Part shown: positions 1 through 10,941 of the stretch, piece by piece
Layout: every line of letters starts with the position of its first letter
Position numbering within the stretch: position 1 is the stretch's first letter
Assembly: GCA_014905825.1 (NCBI GenBank)
Contig: JACGCN010000003.1
Location: 1-64,000 of the forward strand
Reading direction: 5' to 3'
DNA from: Lyophyllum atratum
Taxonomy: Eukaryota; Basidiomycota; Agaricomycetes; Agaricales; Lyophyllaceae
Length of the DNA: 64,000 bases
Program-made: the position numbers and the translations under genes
Notes under the pieces: generated by a model
The model's database searches: none
What the model saw: only the letters and a program-made list of their open reading frames with translations
What the model was told of the DNA's origin: nothing

Positions 1-316
1 CTCGGTAAGTGTGAACGTACCTGATTTTGATGCTGTTGAACGTCTTCCAACTGTTGATGGGACAGTAAGAAAACTGGGAAAATGTCAGAAAAAAGAACAT
101 ACCAGTAAATGTATGGTTGAAAAAGTTGTCCAGCGTGCTCGAGGCACGGACTTTGGCACTGGGCTTGGGAATCCGCTTGCCTGCGACACGCCTGGCTGGT
201 TCTTTCCCCTTCGAGCCTTGGCCTATTTGAGCAACCTCCGGCAGCGTGTCATCCGACTCAGCGTCTGAGTTGGCAACGATGGGAACGTTGTCACTGAGTG
301 AATTGAGCCATGACAT
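1..316 (-). CDS. Unknown protein, N-terminal exons, gene runs off the left edge
   Basis: I do not recognise this protein. Exon 1 is complement(103..316), starting at an ATG followed by Ser-Trp-Leu-Asn, and exon 2 is complement(21..73). Both borders of the first intron are GT-AG. Phases agree: exon 1 ends one base into a codon and exon 2 closes the frame at position 21, where another GT donor begins. The first 71 residues are acidic, then basic (a Lys/Arg-rich stretch around residues 45-62), and end in an aromatic patch with Asp-Asn-Phe-Phe-Asn. This composition suits a disordered or nuclear N-terminus, but that is inference. The rest of the gene lies outside the window. The forward-strand open frame over the same bases is a shadow. 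Confidence 0.5.
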   Translation of the reverse strand, partial: MSWLNSLSDNVPIVANSDAESDDTLPEVAQIGQGSKGKEPARRVAGKRIPKPSAKVRASSTLDNFFNHTFTGMFFFLTFSQFSYCPINSWKTFNSIKIRYVHTYR

Positions 317-698
317 GACTTGAGTGGTTTGTTGGATGGTCAGAAAAAATTGAGCAAAGGTTGCCGTCTCACTACTGTAAAGCTCTAGTGATCCGGCCGA
401 GATGCCGCGGTTTTCGGCCCGACCTTTTGGTTCACGGTTTGAACCCAGTTCTGTACGGTTCCCGAGGACGTTAAGACCTGCAGAACCCAGAACCGAACGT
501 TTGTGCTGGAGGAAGGACTGAACGAGAACTGAACGAGAACCGACGGTTCAGTCCGGCGGTTCGGGGTTCGAACAAGGGGCTCCCGGGATTCAAAAATACG
601 AACTAGAGTCGAATTTTTTCCTAAGGCCACGAACCTTGAACCAACCGACCGACATAAGCAGGCACGTGATTTATTTCCTCATTTGGACATATATGACA
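317..698. repeat. Degenerate GAACCG/CGGTTC-rich spacer
   Basis: The stretch 400-580 is built from short imperfect copies of GAACC and GGTTC in both orientations. I see no gene in it. It separates the left-edge gene from the end of the PHD-type gene. Confidence 0.4.
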
Positions 699-2595
699 TC
701 ATTTTCGTGCCACCTTCTTCGCCTTTCCTCCTCCCGACGCCTTGCACGTCCTGCACATCCAGTTCCGAGGGGCAAGCTCAAGACCAATGCAGGTCAGATG
801 CCACTACATGATGTAAAGTAATCAGCATATTTGTAGTGTTGAATTTGTTAATGGACATACCCATTGAGTTTCACAAGCCTCGCGTTTACATTGCACAACA
901 TCCTCCGAGGCCGTATCTGCTGGAACGCCGCACTCACAGTTATTCAGACCATGTATTTCGACGATCTTTCTCTTCCTCTTGCCGCGTCCCGCAACCTCGC
1001 TTGCAATTGTCGAATTCGGGGCAATGTCGGCGGGATCAAGGCGGGATTTCGACTATCTGCGTTCACGTCGTCTTTGTCAGGTGCAGTAGCTTGTACACTC
1101 GGCTCGACTGGGTTTTCAATGGCGCCCTCGCGTTCATCTGTGTCTATATTGTTGATTTCCGGGTTGGCAGACTGCGCTTCCGGCATATCTGGTTTTGATA
1201 GTGCAGTACCCTCTGACATTGGTATGCCCACGCGTGAATCATGTTCGATGACGAACTACAGGTGGTAAGCAAAGTATGAAGCACGCTCAAATGAAAGACT
1301 TACCTTTTCTGAATTCTCGTCGTCATCGTCGTCAGATACTGCAAAGTCCGCGGGATTTACGACGTAATCGACCCCCGAGTAAAAGGAAGCGGCGCCGTCA
1401 ACGTCAATCTCATGCTGTCGTTCTTCCTCTCCCACGTCGTCCTACTCGCTGCTTTCGTTGTCCTCTTCTGCGTCCTCGTCACTAGCATGCGCGTCGCCGT
1501 CGTCACCGTCGACCTCTCTTGCTGCCGTAGTTGGCAATGGTGCGCTAAAATCGAGCCTCAGAACGACAGTCGACAACTGCAGGATCAATCAAGTTGCGGC
1601 TTACCTTGCTGGGATTCCAGCTCTGTGGGCATCCGAAACAACCAAAGCTGGTATGTTTGTCTTCTTCTTCCTTTTCACAACGACACGCTGATGCTTTCTC
1701 CATATCTCCTTCATTGCAGCCTTTTCGAAATTCGAGATCCCCCAATGTCGTTTGTGCTTGGTGGTATCGACTTTGTCATGGACACGGCGGTAGTGCTCCT
1801 CTAGGTTATATCGCCAGACCGCGGGCTCCTTCCCTTTGCAGGATGGGCACTTGATTGGGACATTTGAGCAAGGGGCTGTCTGGGTTGATACAGCAGCGAC
1901 ACCATATGAGAAGGTGAGTTTGATAGGACACGTTGTGCGTTCATCGTCGATCTTCGGCTTACCCTGTGCACCTCTTCCTTTTGTCAGATAGTAAAGGCAG
2001 AGTGCACCTGGACGAAGGCAGCAACCACAGGGTTCATCGGTACGTGGGACATTTTTATTGTAGAGAATGTGTGCGCCAATATGTTCGAGAATTCGCTGAC
2101 CGTGCTCTACCTCTGATTGTCGTTGACAGAGGAATGCTGCTTTGCCTGTAGCTCATATATTAGATGTGAGATGAATTCTCGAATCTCGAGAGACTCATGG
2201 TACGTACCTAGTCGTTCACGGTACGGATATTCCTTCTGAACAGTCATCTTTGGGACAGACTTGAGCTCCGAAGAAGACAGAGACTGGAAGATGCTTGCTG
2301 CTAGGGCGACAAGAACACGACTATCGAGGAGATAGAATGTCTTCTCGCGCACAGACTTCGGTGTGGAGGTGTCGGGATTGATAGGTTGTATTAGACTGCC
2401 CGGAACTGTAAATGACCTTTCAGAAAGCATTCGGTATGTTCGCCAGTCCGATTTCAAGGTGGGGTCATCTGTTGAATCGGTTGCGCGTAGGCCTAGAAGT
2501 TGATACGACACGGTTATTCGAGACGATGGCAACTTTTGGTGGGTAGGTAGTTTTTGGGTAGGTTTCAAATAAAATCGTGGTTTGTTTCGCAGCAA
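699..2595 (-). CDS. PHD/zinc-finger protein of a mushroom-type unknown family, with an in-frame TAG
   Basis: Likely nuclear zinc-binding protein; function unknown. Exons on the minus strand: 2208..~2595 (5' end uncertain), 1605..2145, 1304..1544, 1097..1255, 861..1052 and 699..803, all phase-consistent. Exon 2 carries a Cys pattern (Glu-Pro-Cys-Gly-Cys-Cys, then Cys-x-Tyr-Tyr-Leu) followed by Cys-Pro-Ser-Cys and Trp-Arg-Tyr-Asn-Leu with two His, a C2H2-like finger. The last two exons form a PHD-like finger: Cys-Glu-Cys-Gly, Cys-Lys-x3-Cys-Glu-Thr-Gln-Trp, Trp-His-Leu-x-Cys and Trp-Met-Cys-x2-Cys. The third exon contains an in-frame TAG at complement(1442..1444). It is a premature stop unless a 72-base in-phase segment ending in that TAG is spliced out as an intron. 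The first exon may start at the Met before Leu-Ser-Glu-Arg or further upstream. Confidence 0.6.
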
Positions 2596-2924
2596 TTCCG
2601 GGTGTCTAACTGAGTGTTTTTGGAGCGCATGGGGGCATAACCTGTTACGGATAGTATTCAGTCGACGTATGGGAACGACTGATTGTATTGTAGTACCTAT
2701 TACGGATAGAACTAAACTAGAAGTGACCTACCCAATACTCCCCAGAAAAAACAACACTCAACCCTAACCCTAATGATTTTGGAATATACCTTAACCCATG
2801 TTGATATATATAGGGTTAGACCCATATTAGTTGATTTATCAATATTGATCCATATGATCATTTCCATCTATCAAGTAAATCATCAAACAACATATATCGA
2901 TACTTATATCACGCGGTGTGTTTC

Positions 2925-3233
2925 CCCGCGACCTTGGAATAGAAAGGTCGCGGGTGTGGCCCGCGACTTTGGAATGCCGAGATCGCGGCGTGACTTACTA
3001 TTGTGATTACAGGTTTATGCTTCGGTCGCAATCCCCAACTTGAGACAAGCAATATAACCCATCGTATATTGTTGTAATATATACATTGGCCTGTAATGTG
3101 TGGGTTCACGGGTCTGGTGGTTGAATCGTTCATTCACAATTCAACACCGCGACCTTGCTTTTCCTAAGTCGCGGTCATCGTATTGTAGTGCGAGTGTGTA
3201 GACCCGCGACCTTGTATCTTCTAAGTCGCGGTC
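2925..3233. repeat. Family of short GCGACCTT/AAGTCGCG hairpins
   Basis: At 2925-2954 an 11-bp arm CCCGCGACCTT faces its near-perfect reverse complement across about 7 bases. A more diverged copy is near 2960-2990. Two further copies, at 3146-3175 and 3201-3233, pair GCGACcTT with AAGTCGC across 9-base loops. The rest of 2600-3260 is AT-rich and holds no gene. CCCTAACCCTAA at about 2761 is only a short telomere-like match. Confidence 0.7.
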
Positions 3234-3263
3234 ACCTTCCCGATTGGGACGCCCTAAGGCGCC

Positions 3264-4634
3264 CTAAGCCTGAACATTTGCTGTTGCTGTTTCTATAGAA
3301 TTTCTCTCGGAAGCGCAAGAAAAACGAAAGTGGTCGGGTAAGTGAAAGCGAATGAGGGCGCTGACATCGTCAAAGGCGGAACGGCCGAAAGTGATTTTCC
3401 TGCATGAACCTTGGTCAAATGCCGTCGACGAGCACAATCCAACAAGTCTCACATAATCCTCGACCCTGAAAATGTATTGCACTCGTCTGACTTCAAGCCG
3501 TCCCTGCCCATCGAGTTGTGGCATGTGGTTCTTGATGTACGTAGCTGTTTCCGGCTCGCCAATTACCACGATCTTCAGAGTCGGTTCGTTCTCGTGGGTG
3601 AACATCACATCGTCGACCCTTCGCCACGGATTCGGGTCCTCCGAGTCCTCCGAGTCCTCCGCGTCCTCCGCGTCCTCCAGGTCCTCCTCCGTCGCATTGT
3701 GCTCATGCCCGGCCCTTATCTCGACCTTACGCAAATCCGGAAGGCGACCGATGTCCTCAAGAATGGCTGGGATGCTCTCCCAGCTACGCGAATCCACGAA
3801 ACCAAGGCGCAGATCCTCAAGGAGCGTGGCCCCATTGATCTCCAGACTCGACGCTTGAACAGTCGAACAGTCAGCCCAAGCACCAAATACACAAGAGATG
3901 GGTACTTCACCGTCTTCATGCAGCTTTGTGATCTCTAGGCTTCTCAGCGATCCCTTCAAGATGTCGACCAGACGGTTGCACTCCCCTACTGGACAGCCTA
4001 AGGTCCTCAACTCCCTGACGCCCGACCCCACCCTAAGCGCGTTCTCCAGTTCCATCGTGGGCCGGCTATTGAAGAGGAACAGCTCGTCCAGGCCGCTCCA
4101 TGGCTGATGAACGTCCGGCTGCTCCGTTGCCTCTGTTACCCTGGCGAAGTCGAGAGCCAGGTGCTTAAGCTGTGTACAGCCAAGCAAAATATCCAGCGGT
4201 ATGTCGAGGTTGACCAGGTCCACCCTCACCAGATTCGCCGCCCTCAACAGCTCCCTGAAGAATGGTTCTGCTATGACGCACCCCCAGCCCTCGCCGATGA
4301 TGCTGACCTCGGTGACACCCGAGAATGCTGCAAGGTCCCGGACAGCCGGGTCCATGAGCCGAGACGGGTCATCCGGGACGTTGAACTTCGCTCTCCTCAC
4401 AAGGGGCGGGATGTGACGATTTACCGAGAGCAGTGTCAGCTCTCTATTCTCTACGAACGGCCACCCATTTGGGTCGAACTCCGATTCCTTCGTGTTCAAC
4501 TCCACTGAGTCATAGAATACGGCGTCCACCACCCGTCTAAATGCTGGGGAGACGAACCTCAACTCGCGCCACTGGGTACGCTCGCAATGATGTACGACTT
4601 CATGGATGAGCTCCGGGGGAAATGTGGGTTGCAT
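3264..4634 (-). CDS. F-box protein with LRR-like body
   Basis: Single-exon gene for 456 residues. The N-terminus (Pro-Pro-Glu-Leu-Ile-His-Glu-Val-Val, then Arg-x-Val-Ser-Pro-Ala-Phe-Arg-Arg-Val) reads as an F-box, which in this family binds Skp1 in SCF ubiquitin ligases. The body has repeated Leu-rich segments spaced like degenerate leucine-rich repeats, the usual substrate-binding part. An acidic Glu-Asp repeat near residues 318-334 is encoded by a 9-bp TCCTCCGAG/GCG microsatellite (about 3635-3685) and may vary in length between strains. The Met chosen is the first in the frame and sits directly at the F-box. Many such genes occur per mushroom genome, so the target cannot be inferred. Confidence 0.8.
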   Translation of the reverse strand: MQPTFPPELIHEVVHHCERTQWRELRFVSPAFRRVVDAVFYDSVELNTKESEFDPNGWPFVENRELTLLSVNRHIPPLVRRAKFNVPDDPSRLMDPAVRDLAAFSGVTEVSIIGEGWGCVIAEPFFRELLRAANLVRVDLVNLDIPLDILLGCTQLKHLALDFARVTEATEQPDVHQPWSGLDELFLFNSRPTMELENALRVGSGVRELRTLGCPVGECNRLVDILKGSLRSLEITKLHEDGEVPISCVFGAWADCSTVQASSLEINGATLLEDLRLGFVDSRSWESIPAILEDIGRLPDLRKVEIRAGHEHNATEEDLEDAEDAEDSEDSEDPNPWRRVDDVMFTHENEPTLKIVVIGEPETATYIKNHMPQLDGQGRLEVRRVQYIFRVEDYVRLVGLCSSTAFDQGSCRKITFGRSAFDDVSALIRFHLPDHFRFSCASERNSIETATANVQA

Positions 4635-5038
4635 GGGATGAGGGAAGCGATTTGGAAAATGGCGGAGCAGTTTGTCAGGTCATCCCCATACATATATATA
4701 GCAGTCAGCATATGATCGGCGAACCCTGATGGCAGACAATATATACGGAAACGCCTTACCTGATATGAGCTGGACTCTTTGGAGACGGGCATTGATGTAC
4801 GTGTTGTCTCCGTGATGTGTCCGTGGCATCTACCGCGACCCTGTCAGGTTGCATTGTTGCATCATGTCCTCAGGGGAAAGAGCGGAGACTGTGTACTATT
4901 GGGATGACATGCAAAGAGAGCGGACTGCTATCGATTACGTTTCGCATCAGAAATTGTTAATATGTGCGCCGCCATCGCCGCCGACACCGATGACGAAAGG
5001 CGCCCCAAACGCGGCGGAAATACTGGGGTGAAAAGACC

Positions 5039-6150
5039 GATCAAAATGCTTAGTCAGACGAACGACCCATTCCAGATCACGAAGCAAACCCACTGGCTCC
5101 CCGCCAAACCACTGGCGCAAAACATGAAAATGGGTCATGAGATCACAATGCGCGCATCCTGAAGTGTCCTTGCATCTCTAACCCTAAGAAAACAAAAATG
5201 CTGTCACCGACACCGTCGCCGACAACGACGCCAACATTTTCAGAAAAATATAAAGAGACCCCTGGCGACAGAGCGAGAAGGAAATGACTGCTACCAATTG
5301 CGGTTGGAGTCAGAGATAATGATATTGACACCGTGGATGTTGGCGACACCGACGACAGCAGGTCCCCCCCAAGACGGAGCAACGACAAGGCGCTGGGGGG
5401 TGCGGAGCACGGGGGGCCGAAATACTTGGCTGAAAAGACCGATCAAAATGCTTAGTCAGACGAACGACCCATTCCAGATCACAAGCAAACCCACTGCCTC
5501 CCCGCCAAACCACTGGCGCAAAACATGAAAATGGGTCATGAGATCGCAATGCGCGCATCCTGAAGTGTCCTTGCATCAAATGCACGCGAAAACAAAAATG
5601 CTGTCGCAGCAACGACAAGGCGCTGGGGGGTGCGGAGCACGGGGGGCCGAAATACTGGGCTGAAAAGACCGATCAAAATGCTTAGTAAGACGAACGACCC
5701 ATTCCAGATCACAAGCAAACCCACTGCCTCCCCGCCAAACCACTGGCGCAAAACATGAAAATGGGTCATGAGATCGCAATGCGCGCATCCTGAAGTGTCA
5801 TTGCATCAAATGCACGCGAAAACAAAAATGCTGTCGCCGACACCGTCGCCGACAACGACGCCAACATTTTCAGAAAAATATAAAGAGACCCCTGGCCACA
5901 GAGCGAGAAGGAAATGACTGCTACCAATTGCGGTTGGAGTCAGAGATAATGATATTGACACCGTGGATGTTGGCGACGCCGACAACAGCAGGGCCCCCCC
6001 AAGACGGAGCAACGACAAGGCGCTGGGGGGTGCGGAGCACGGGGGGGCCGAAATACTTGGCTGAAAAGACCGATCAAAATGCTTAGTCAGACGAACGACC
6101 CATTCCAGATTCAAAATGCTTAGTAAGACGAACGACCCATTCCAGATCAC
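5039..6150. repeat. Tandem array with alternating 402-bp and 230-bp units
   Basis: The anchor GATCAAAATGCTTAGT occurs at 5039, 5441, 5671 and 6072, with a truncated copy near 6113, giving steps of 402, 230, 401 and about 40 bp. Long units contain an extra block of roughly 170 bp (ACACCGTCGCCGAC to the C-run before AAGACGGAGC) that short units lack. Open frames on either strand here arise from the repeat and have no recognisable protein. A diverged copy of the unit start begins near 4960. Confidence 0.85.
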
Positions 6151-6159
6151 GAAGCAAAC

Positions 6160-6880
6160 CGGCTGCCCGCCAAAAGAAAAATATCAAAATCAAATTGTTT
6201 CTGCGGTACTCGTCGCCGACGACTGTAACATGTGCAACCGAAGCGCTGAATCAAGTCGCAAATTGGAAGTTTACAATTACACAAATTGCCCCGGCATTGT
6301 TGTCGACGACATGGTCGACCGTCCACATCACACGCAGCACCCGCCTCATTGACCGCCTGCGCAAAACCTGAAAATTTCACAAATTGGCTGTCCCCATCGC
6401 CGCCGACGACGACGACCCACCTCAAACACATACCCAACAAGCGACCTCCCTTGCCTGCGATAAGTGACCTTTAAAAATCAGAAAACAAAAAAATGGTTGT
6501 CGCCGTCGACAACGGCGGAGGCGGTGGCCTACCACACCACTGCGAACACAGAACCAATAAGCGACCTCTCTTACCTGCGCTCCGTTACCTTTGAAGCTCA
6601 AAACTGAGAAGAAAAAAATCGACGTCGCCGACGACGATGACGGCGGCGGCCGACCACCCGACCGGTACCACATTCGCAGAGTCCACACCCCCCACCTAAA
6701 ACGCCTCTACCCAAAAAGAACGCGGCTTGCCGTTTAGACGAAAGATTCGCACGGAGGTCGTCGCCATAAAGAACGACGTCTAGCGGGCTCATTTCTTCGC
6801 GGTTCCCCGCGGTGCAAGCGGAACCGCACACGGTTCCCCCTCCCCGAGGCCGTGGAGGGTGCACCGCTGCGCGGTGCGGT
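6160..6880. repeat. Degenerate GTCGCC/GCGACCTC repeat tract
   Basis: Imperfect copies of a roughly 110-bp motif containing GCGACCTC, TACCTGCG and GTCGCCG-rich segments lie at about 6430-6660. They look like older, diverged relatives of the neighbouring array. No gene is supported. Confidence 0.4.
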
Positions 6881-7312
6881 GGGTGCTTCCCTGTGCGGCA
6901 CAGGGAAGGAAGAATATAGGTAGGATGAAGAAACCTCCACTCAAAGAGGGGTTCAATCAGCTCGATTCTGACTCGTTGAAGGTCTCCTAGAATAGGCATG
7001 TCGCCTAACGCTTGCGACCAGTTCCGGGGTTTCCTGAGCTGGCAGTGGGTGGCGCAGGACGAAGGTGACCTCCTGTACGTGGCCTGCCAGCCATGGGGTG
7101 TGATTGAGGGCGAGCGTGTGATTGAAGCGCTCGTGGAGGGGATCATACGTGATCGCGCGGTAATATACCCTCTGCGCAATGGGCCTCAAGAATCTGCAGA
7201 CCTCGGTAAGGGATAGGACGCCATCCGTGCGGGCCAAGGTGCCACTGCGCCCATCGTCCGCGAGGATTTCTTGCATGATGTGGTCTAAGATTTCTGAGGG
7301 AAGGTTCTTCAT
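6880..7312 (-). pseudogene. Truncated, frameshifted F-box gene
   Basis: The first ~95 residues, from the Met at 7312, are a convincing F-box (Leu-Pro-Ser-Glu-Ile-Leu-Asp-His-Ile, then Leu-Thr-Glu-Val-Cys-Arg-Phe-Leu). At about 7010-7025 that frame leaves the family pattern and stops shortly after. The neighbouring frame carries on with a Leu/Ile-rich segment (Gly-Asp-Met-Pro-Ile-Leu-Gly-Asp-Leu) and Phe-Glu-Trp-Arg-Phe. I find no GT-AG pair that joins the two parts. Coding character fades near 6900, where repeat DNA begins. The gene is therefore most likely dead. Confidence 0.6.
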
Positions 7313-8188
7313 GTTGTACTCAAGGAGGTCTCTACTAGGGCTTAGCGGAGAGGTCTTGGTTGTCGAAGACGCGGTGCCTTGATTTCGGTAGAAAGTAACC
7401 GCGAGGTCTCTACTAGGGCTTAGCAGAGGGCTCTTGGTCGTCCGAGACGAGGTCCAGGGGGAGTTACAGCGAGCGAGGGTTAGGGATGGTGGTGGTAAGA
7501 GGACTTAGGTTTTTTGGCCTTGTGTTTGGCTGAGCTGTTCGCGGTGTATCGTCCGCGTAGAGGTGAGCGGCGTAGGGGAAGCTGAAGGAACGTTGTATGT
7601 TAGAGGGCAAGTACGGTTGGGGTGCGCGACGGGCACTCACCAGGGGGAAAAAGAGCGTGTTACGTGGGACGAGAAACGTCGAGGACGAGGAGAGCCTATG
7701 GGCGAGTCCTGGAGCGCAGTATCGTGCGTTAGCTGATAGAATACAGTTTTACATGCAGTAGGTTGACATACCAACTTGAATAGACGGATTCCGGTGAGCC
7801 TAGCCTTTCCAAGGGGTACCACACGTTGAAGGCGACGACTGCACGGTAACTACTAGTACCAGCAGAGAGCGCGCAAGACGTTGGCAACGACGAGCAGTTC
7901 CTAGGGACGAAGCAACCTCGAGGTAACCACTATGGCTTAGCGGAGAACTCTTGGTCCTCGACGACGCGGTCCAGGGGGAGTTACAGCGAGCGAGGGCCTT
8001 GGATGGTGGTGGTAACCAGGGATGAAGGTGTCTAAACAACGACGAGCAGTTCCTAGGGACGAAGCAACCTCGAGGTAACCACTATGGCTTAGCGGAGAAC
8101 TCTTGGTCCTCGACGACGCGGTCCAGGGGGAGTTACAGCGAGCGAGGGCCTTGGATGGTGGTGGTAACCAGGGATGAAGGTGTCTAAA
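7313..8188. repeat. Segmental duplication, copy 1, with a 152-bp tandem repeat
   Basis: Blocks here recur at 16260-16900, notably the GTCCGCGTAGAGGTGAGC stretch (7551 versus 16264), a Gln-Leu-Thr-His-Asp-Thr-Ala-Leu-Gln frame (minus strand, near 7720 versus 16440), and TTAGCGGAGAGCTCTTGG-like segments. Within this copy, 7885-8036 is repeated almost exactly at 8037-8188. Because splice-like sites and open pieces are shared by both copies, this may be a duplicated 5' gene region, but no intact gene remains here. Confidence 0.7.
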
Positions 8189-8385
8189 GGCTGAATGCTA
8201 GAAGGCAAAAAATCGAAACGTGGTGATGACATTGGACCCTGCAATGGGGCCAGATCGCTGGACCCTGCAATTCAATCACGGCAACGTCTTGAAAACCCGG
8301 AGCGGGGACCCCTACCCCACCACCGCCATCCGTCGCAGTCGAGCACTGATACGACCCGTGGGCGTTCGGACCCAGGAGACGGGTT

Positions 8386-8560
8386 CCCTGTTCGTCGTGG
8401 ACGTCAGGCATAGTAGACTGGCAGCAAGTCTGTCCGTCGTGGCCGAGCGCCGATAATTTGCTAGTACAGAAGTCAATAATATTATGGAAGGATAGGTCTT
8501 TGACGCACTGGATTCGTCGCGGACGAGCATCTAAGTCCCTGGCGAGCATCTAAGTCCCTG
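8386..8560. repeat. Outlying copies of the TCGTCG..GACGA palindromic box
   Basis: TTCGTCGTGGACG (about 8391) and GATTCGTCGCGGACGAGCA (about 8513) sit next to ACGCACT and GTCAATAATATTATGG, the same context as in the cluster at 11767-12763. The tail CGAGCATCTAAGTCCCTGG is itself doubled. No gene is seen in 8189-8691. Confidence 0.6.
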
Positions 8561-8691
8561 GTTAAGTAGCAAAACTCAACCACACCAATTATTCACACAA
8601 CAGGTCTCATTGCACAACGTTGACCTCAAACAAAACTAGATGGGAATGAGATAAGATTGAATTCTCGAATACTGTGTTCAATATATGTTGG

Positions 8692-10941
8692 TTACTCGTT
8701 GTCCTTTCGAATATCTGCTGCTAAAACTGCGGACGGGAGAACGGTGACCCGGGTCCATTGTGCTCTGTCAGGCGCAGACTTGATGTACGCCCCATAGTTT
8801 GCTGGGTGCGACAGTGCTAAATCGTTGGTGGTCGTTCCGTGCGAGTCGTTGGGAGCATCCCAGAACCAAAAGAGACGCTCCGCCATCTCTATGACCACGC
8901 CATGGGAACTCCAGACAAAGTTGCTCTCAGAGCGCTTCATCTAGAAACGCATCACTAGAATCCTCGTTCTTCTACGTTGCCGACTACTCACCTGGGCCGA
9001 CCTCCGCATTACCCAGCCGCACGTGCAAGAATCGTCACGGTCAACATGGCTGCTGGCGCAGTATGCATAAGTCCCGAACGCTGACGTGTTCGGGTAACCC
9101 AATCTATTGATTGACCCTGTGGCCTGCTTCGCTGCGTTCTGAGAAGATCGGGGTTAAGTATAATAGCAATCGCATTACAGTGACGTACTAAACATACCAG
9201 CTGGACCTCTGCGAACGGATGTAAAAAGCCGCTAAGGAATTCCCAATGCTTTCCCTGCAACACTGAGAAGAGTAACTCAGCATCGGACTCCGTGCGAGGA
9301 GGGAATAGCTACCTGCGGTGCCATGCTTCATCCTCATCCTCAGCTGCTCGATCTTCTGCACCTTCTCAATCGTTGCCGGCTTGGGGTTCTTGGAGGTGAC
9401 CTCCATAGGTTTGATCTGAGAGTATATCTGATTAGAAAGCGGTCATCAACGTGAACGTGTCTCACCGTAGCCTGATACGGCTGTCCAAATGCCGCTTGAT
9501 GACCCGGGGCCTTCACCATCGTCCCGCCCGTTGCTATCCTCTGTCCACGTGGAAGCGCTTGATTTGCTCTAGGGGTTGTTGTTAGACTGGCGCACATGGG
9601 AACGATCAATGAAGACATACTGGACAGCGAGTTCAACGCCCGTCATCTCATCCGTGACAAGCTGGTTCTCGTCGCCGAAGGTTTTGTCGAGCTTGTGGAC
9701 GTTATAGACGACGCCGCCGAACTGTCATTGCAGTGGTCAAATAACGCAAGGATGTAAAGGCTACGAGATGCTTACAACTTTGTTCCAAGTCGGGTTCTCA
9801 TCATCAGGACCGTCCTTCGTCCACAATATGATTGAGCGCATTCGTTGGTCTTCGGCAGGAGGGGCGCAGATCCGGTGCATTAAGCCGTTGATTAGAATGT
9901 ACCCGTCCTCGTCGAAGGCCCCGGACTCTAGTCCTTTCTCGACCTGCTCTCGCGTCTCGACAAAGTGCCGATTGTTGAACGCCTCGACTTCATCGTCAGC
10001 GAGGCTGCATAAGAGTAAGAAAGATCTTCTGCGATCGCGCAAGATGAGGGCTTGTGTCAATGCTCACCGCTCAAGACCAATCCACACCGCGTCCTGACGA
10101 CACTTCCGACCACTCCGTCTTGCGCCTGAGAAGATCTCTCGGTAATCGTTGGATGCATCCCAACACTTCTTGAAGTGTGAGGGCACGAAGTCATTCTTGC
10201 CCGAGGCGGCTTCACATCGTTTGATTCTTTCAATGACGTAGCCACGAAAGAGGGAGTAGATTTGTTGACAGCTGACGTCCTTAGTTGCTGGTGCCTAAAA
10301 AGCGTTATCGTTCACCGGCAGTCTTGAAAACAATCTGAACGAAACGCACCTCTATGACCTTGACCAAGTCGTATGCAGTCTGTAACGCGGCTCAGTCCAT
10401 TCTCTCAAAACACCTGTGTTGCAGAGACTCACGGTCGAGCTGTTTGCATTCCCCGCACGGTTGGCCCTTTTCCCAAGAGGAATTTGGACACACTCCATGA
10501 GAAAGACATCTTGGTTCACCAGCGACAACGCAAGGCTGTCTGCGTGCTCTAGAGAATTGGAGGTGGGCCACTCCTCGACGATGTCGCTGAAGATTTCCCG
10601 CAAGAGCTTTTTCTTAGCTTTGCTGAGTGAACCCAATCTCACTTCCGGTCTCGCTGTGTCTGCATGTTAATACATGAATTCATACAACGATGGATGCATT
10701 CACCTGGGTACAGTGGCCCTACCAACGCCTTCTCGGACTCTCCAGGAAGCCGGTATCCGGTTTCTGCACATCGTTGCCATTTGTCGTCAGATTCAGCCCA
10801 ATGATCTGCGACGATGTCTTCACGGAGCGGGGTGAGCGGGGTGAGCGGGCGAGAAAGCGACGGATATTTGTCAGTGTGAACATCGTCCTTTGTGAGGACT
10901 GAGATTTCAGGTTTAGCGCGCTTAGACTGAGGAGAGGCCAT
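8692..10941 (-). CDS. Unknown 572-residue protein, 11 exons
   Basis: I do not recognise a named domain. Exons (minus strand): 10704..10941, 10433..10659, 10350..10379, 10068..10294, 9776..10004, 9621..9721, 9466..9568, 9313..9415, 9198..9262, 8992..9138 and 8692..8940. All introns are GT-AG and lengths sum to 1719 nt (572 codons plus stop), so the gene is intact. The Met chosen begins Ala-Ser-Pro-Gln-Ser-Lys-Arg-Ala-Lys, a basic start fitting a nuclear protein. Notable segments are Asn-Gln-Asp-Val-Phe-Leu-Met-Glu-Cys (about residue 128), a Cys/Lys-rich region (about 180-245), an acidic region with Gly-Leu-Met-His-Arg-Ile-Cys, and a Cys-x-Cys-Gly-Trp near the end. It resembles the lineage-restricted expanded families of mushrooms; that is an impression, not a match. 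Confidence 0.7.

Noticed and set aside
2761..2772. CCCTAACCCTAA telomere-like sequence
   Set aside because: Only two units, inside AT-rich spacer; not evidence of a chromosome end.
3411..4508. Forward open frames across the F-box gene
   Set aside because: They are shadows of the intact 456-codon minus-strand frame.
4947..6150. Several minus-strand open frames sharing Met-Thr-His-Phe-His-Val-Leu-Arg
   Set aside because: They repeat with the tandem array and stop at varied places; no family is recognised.
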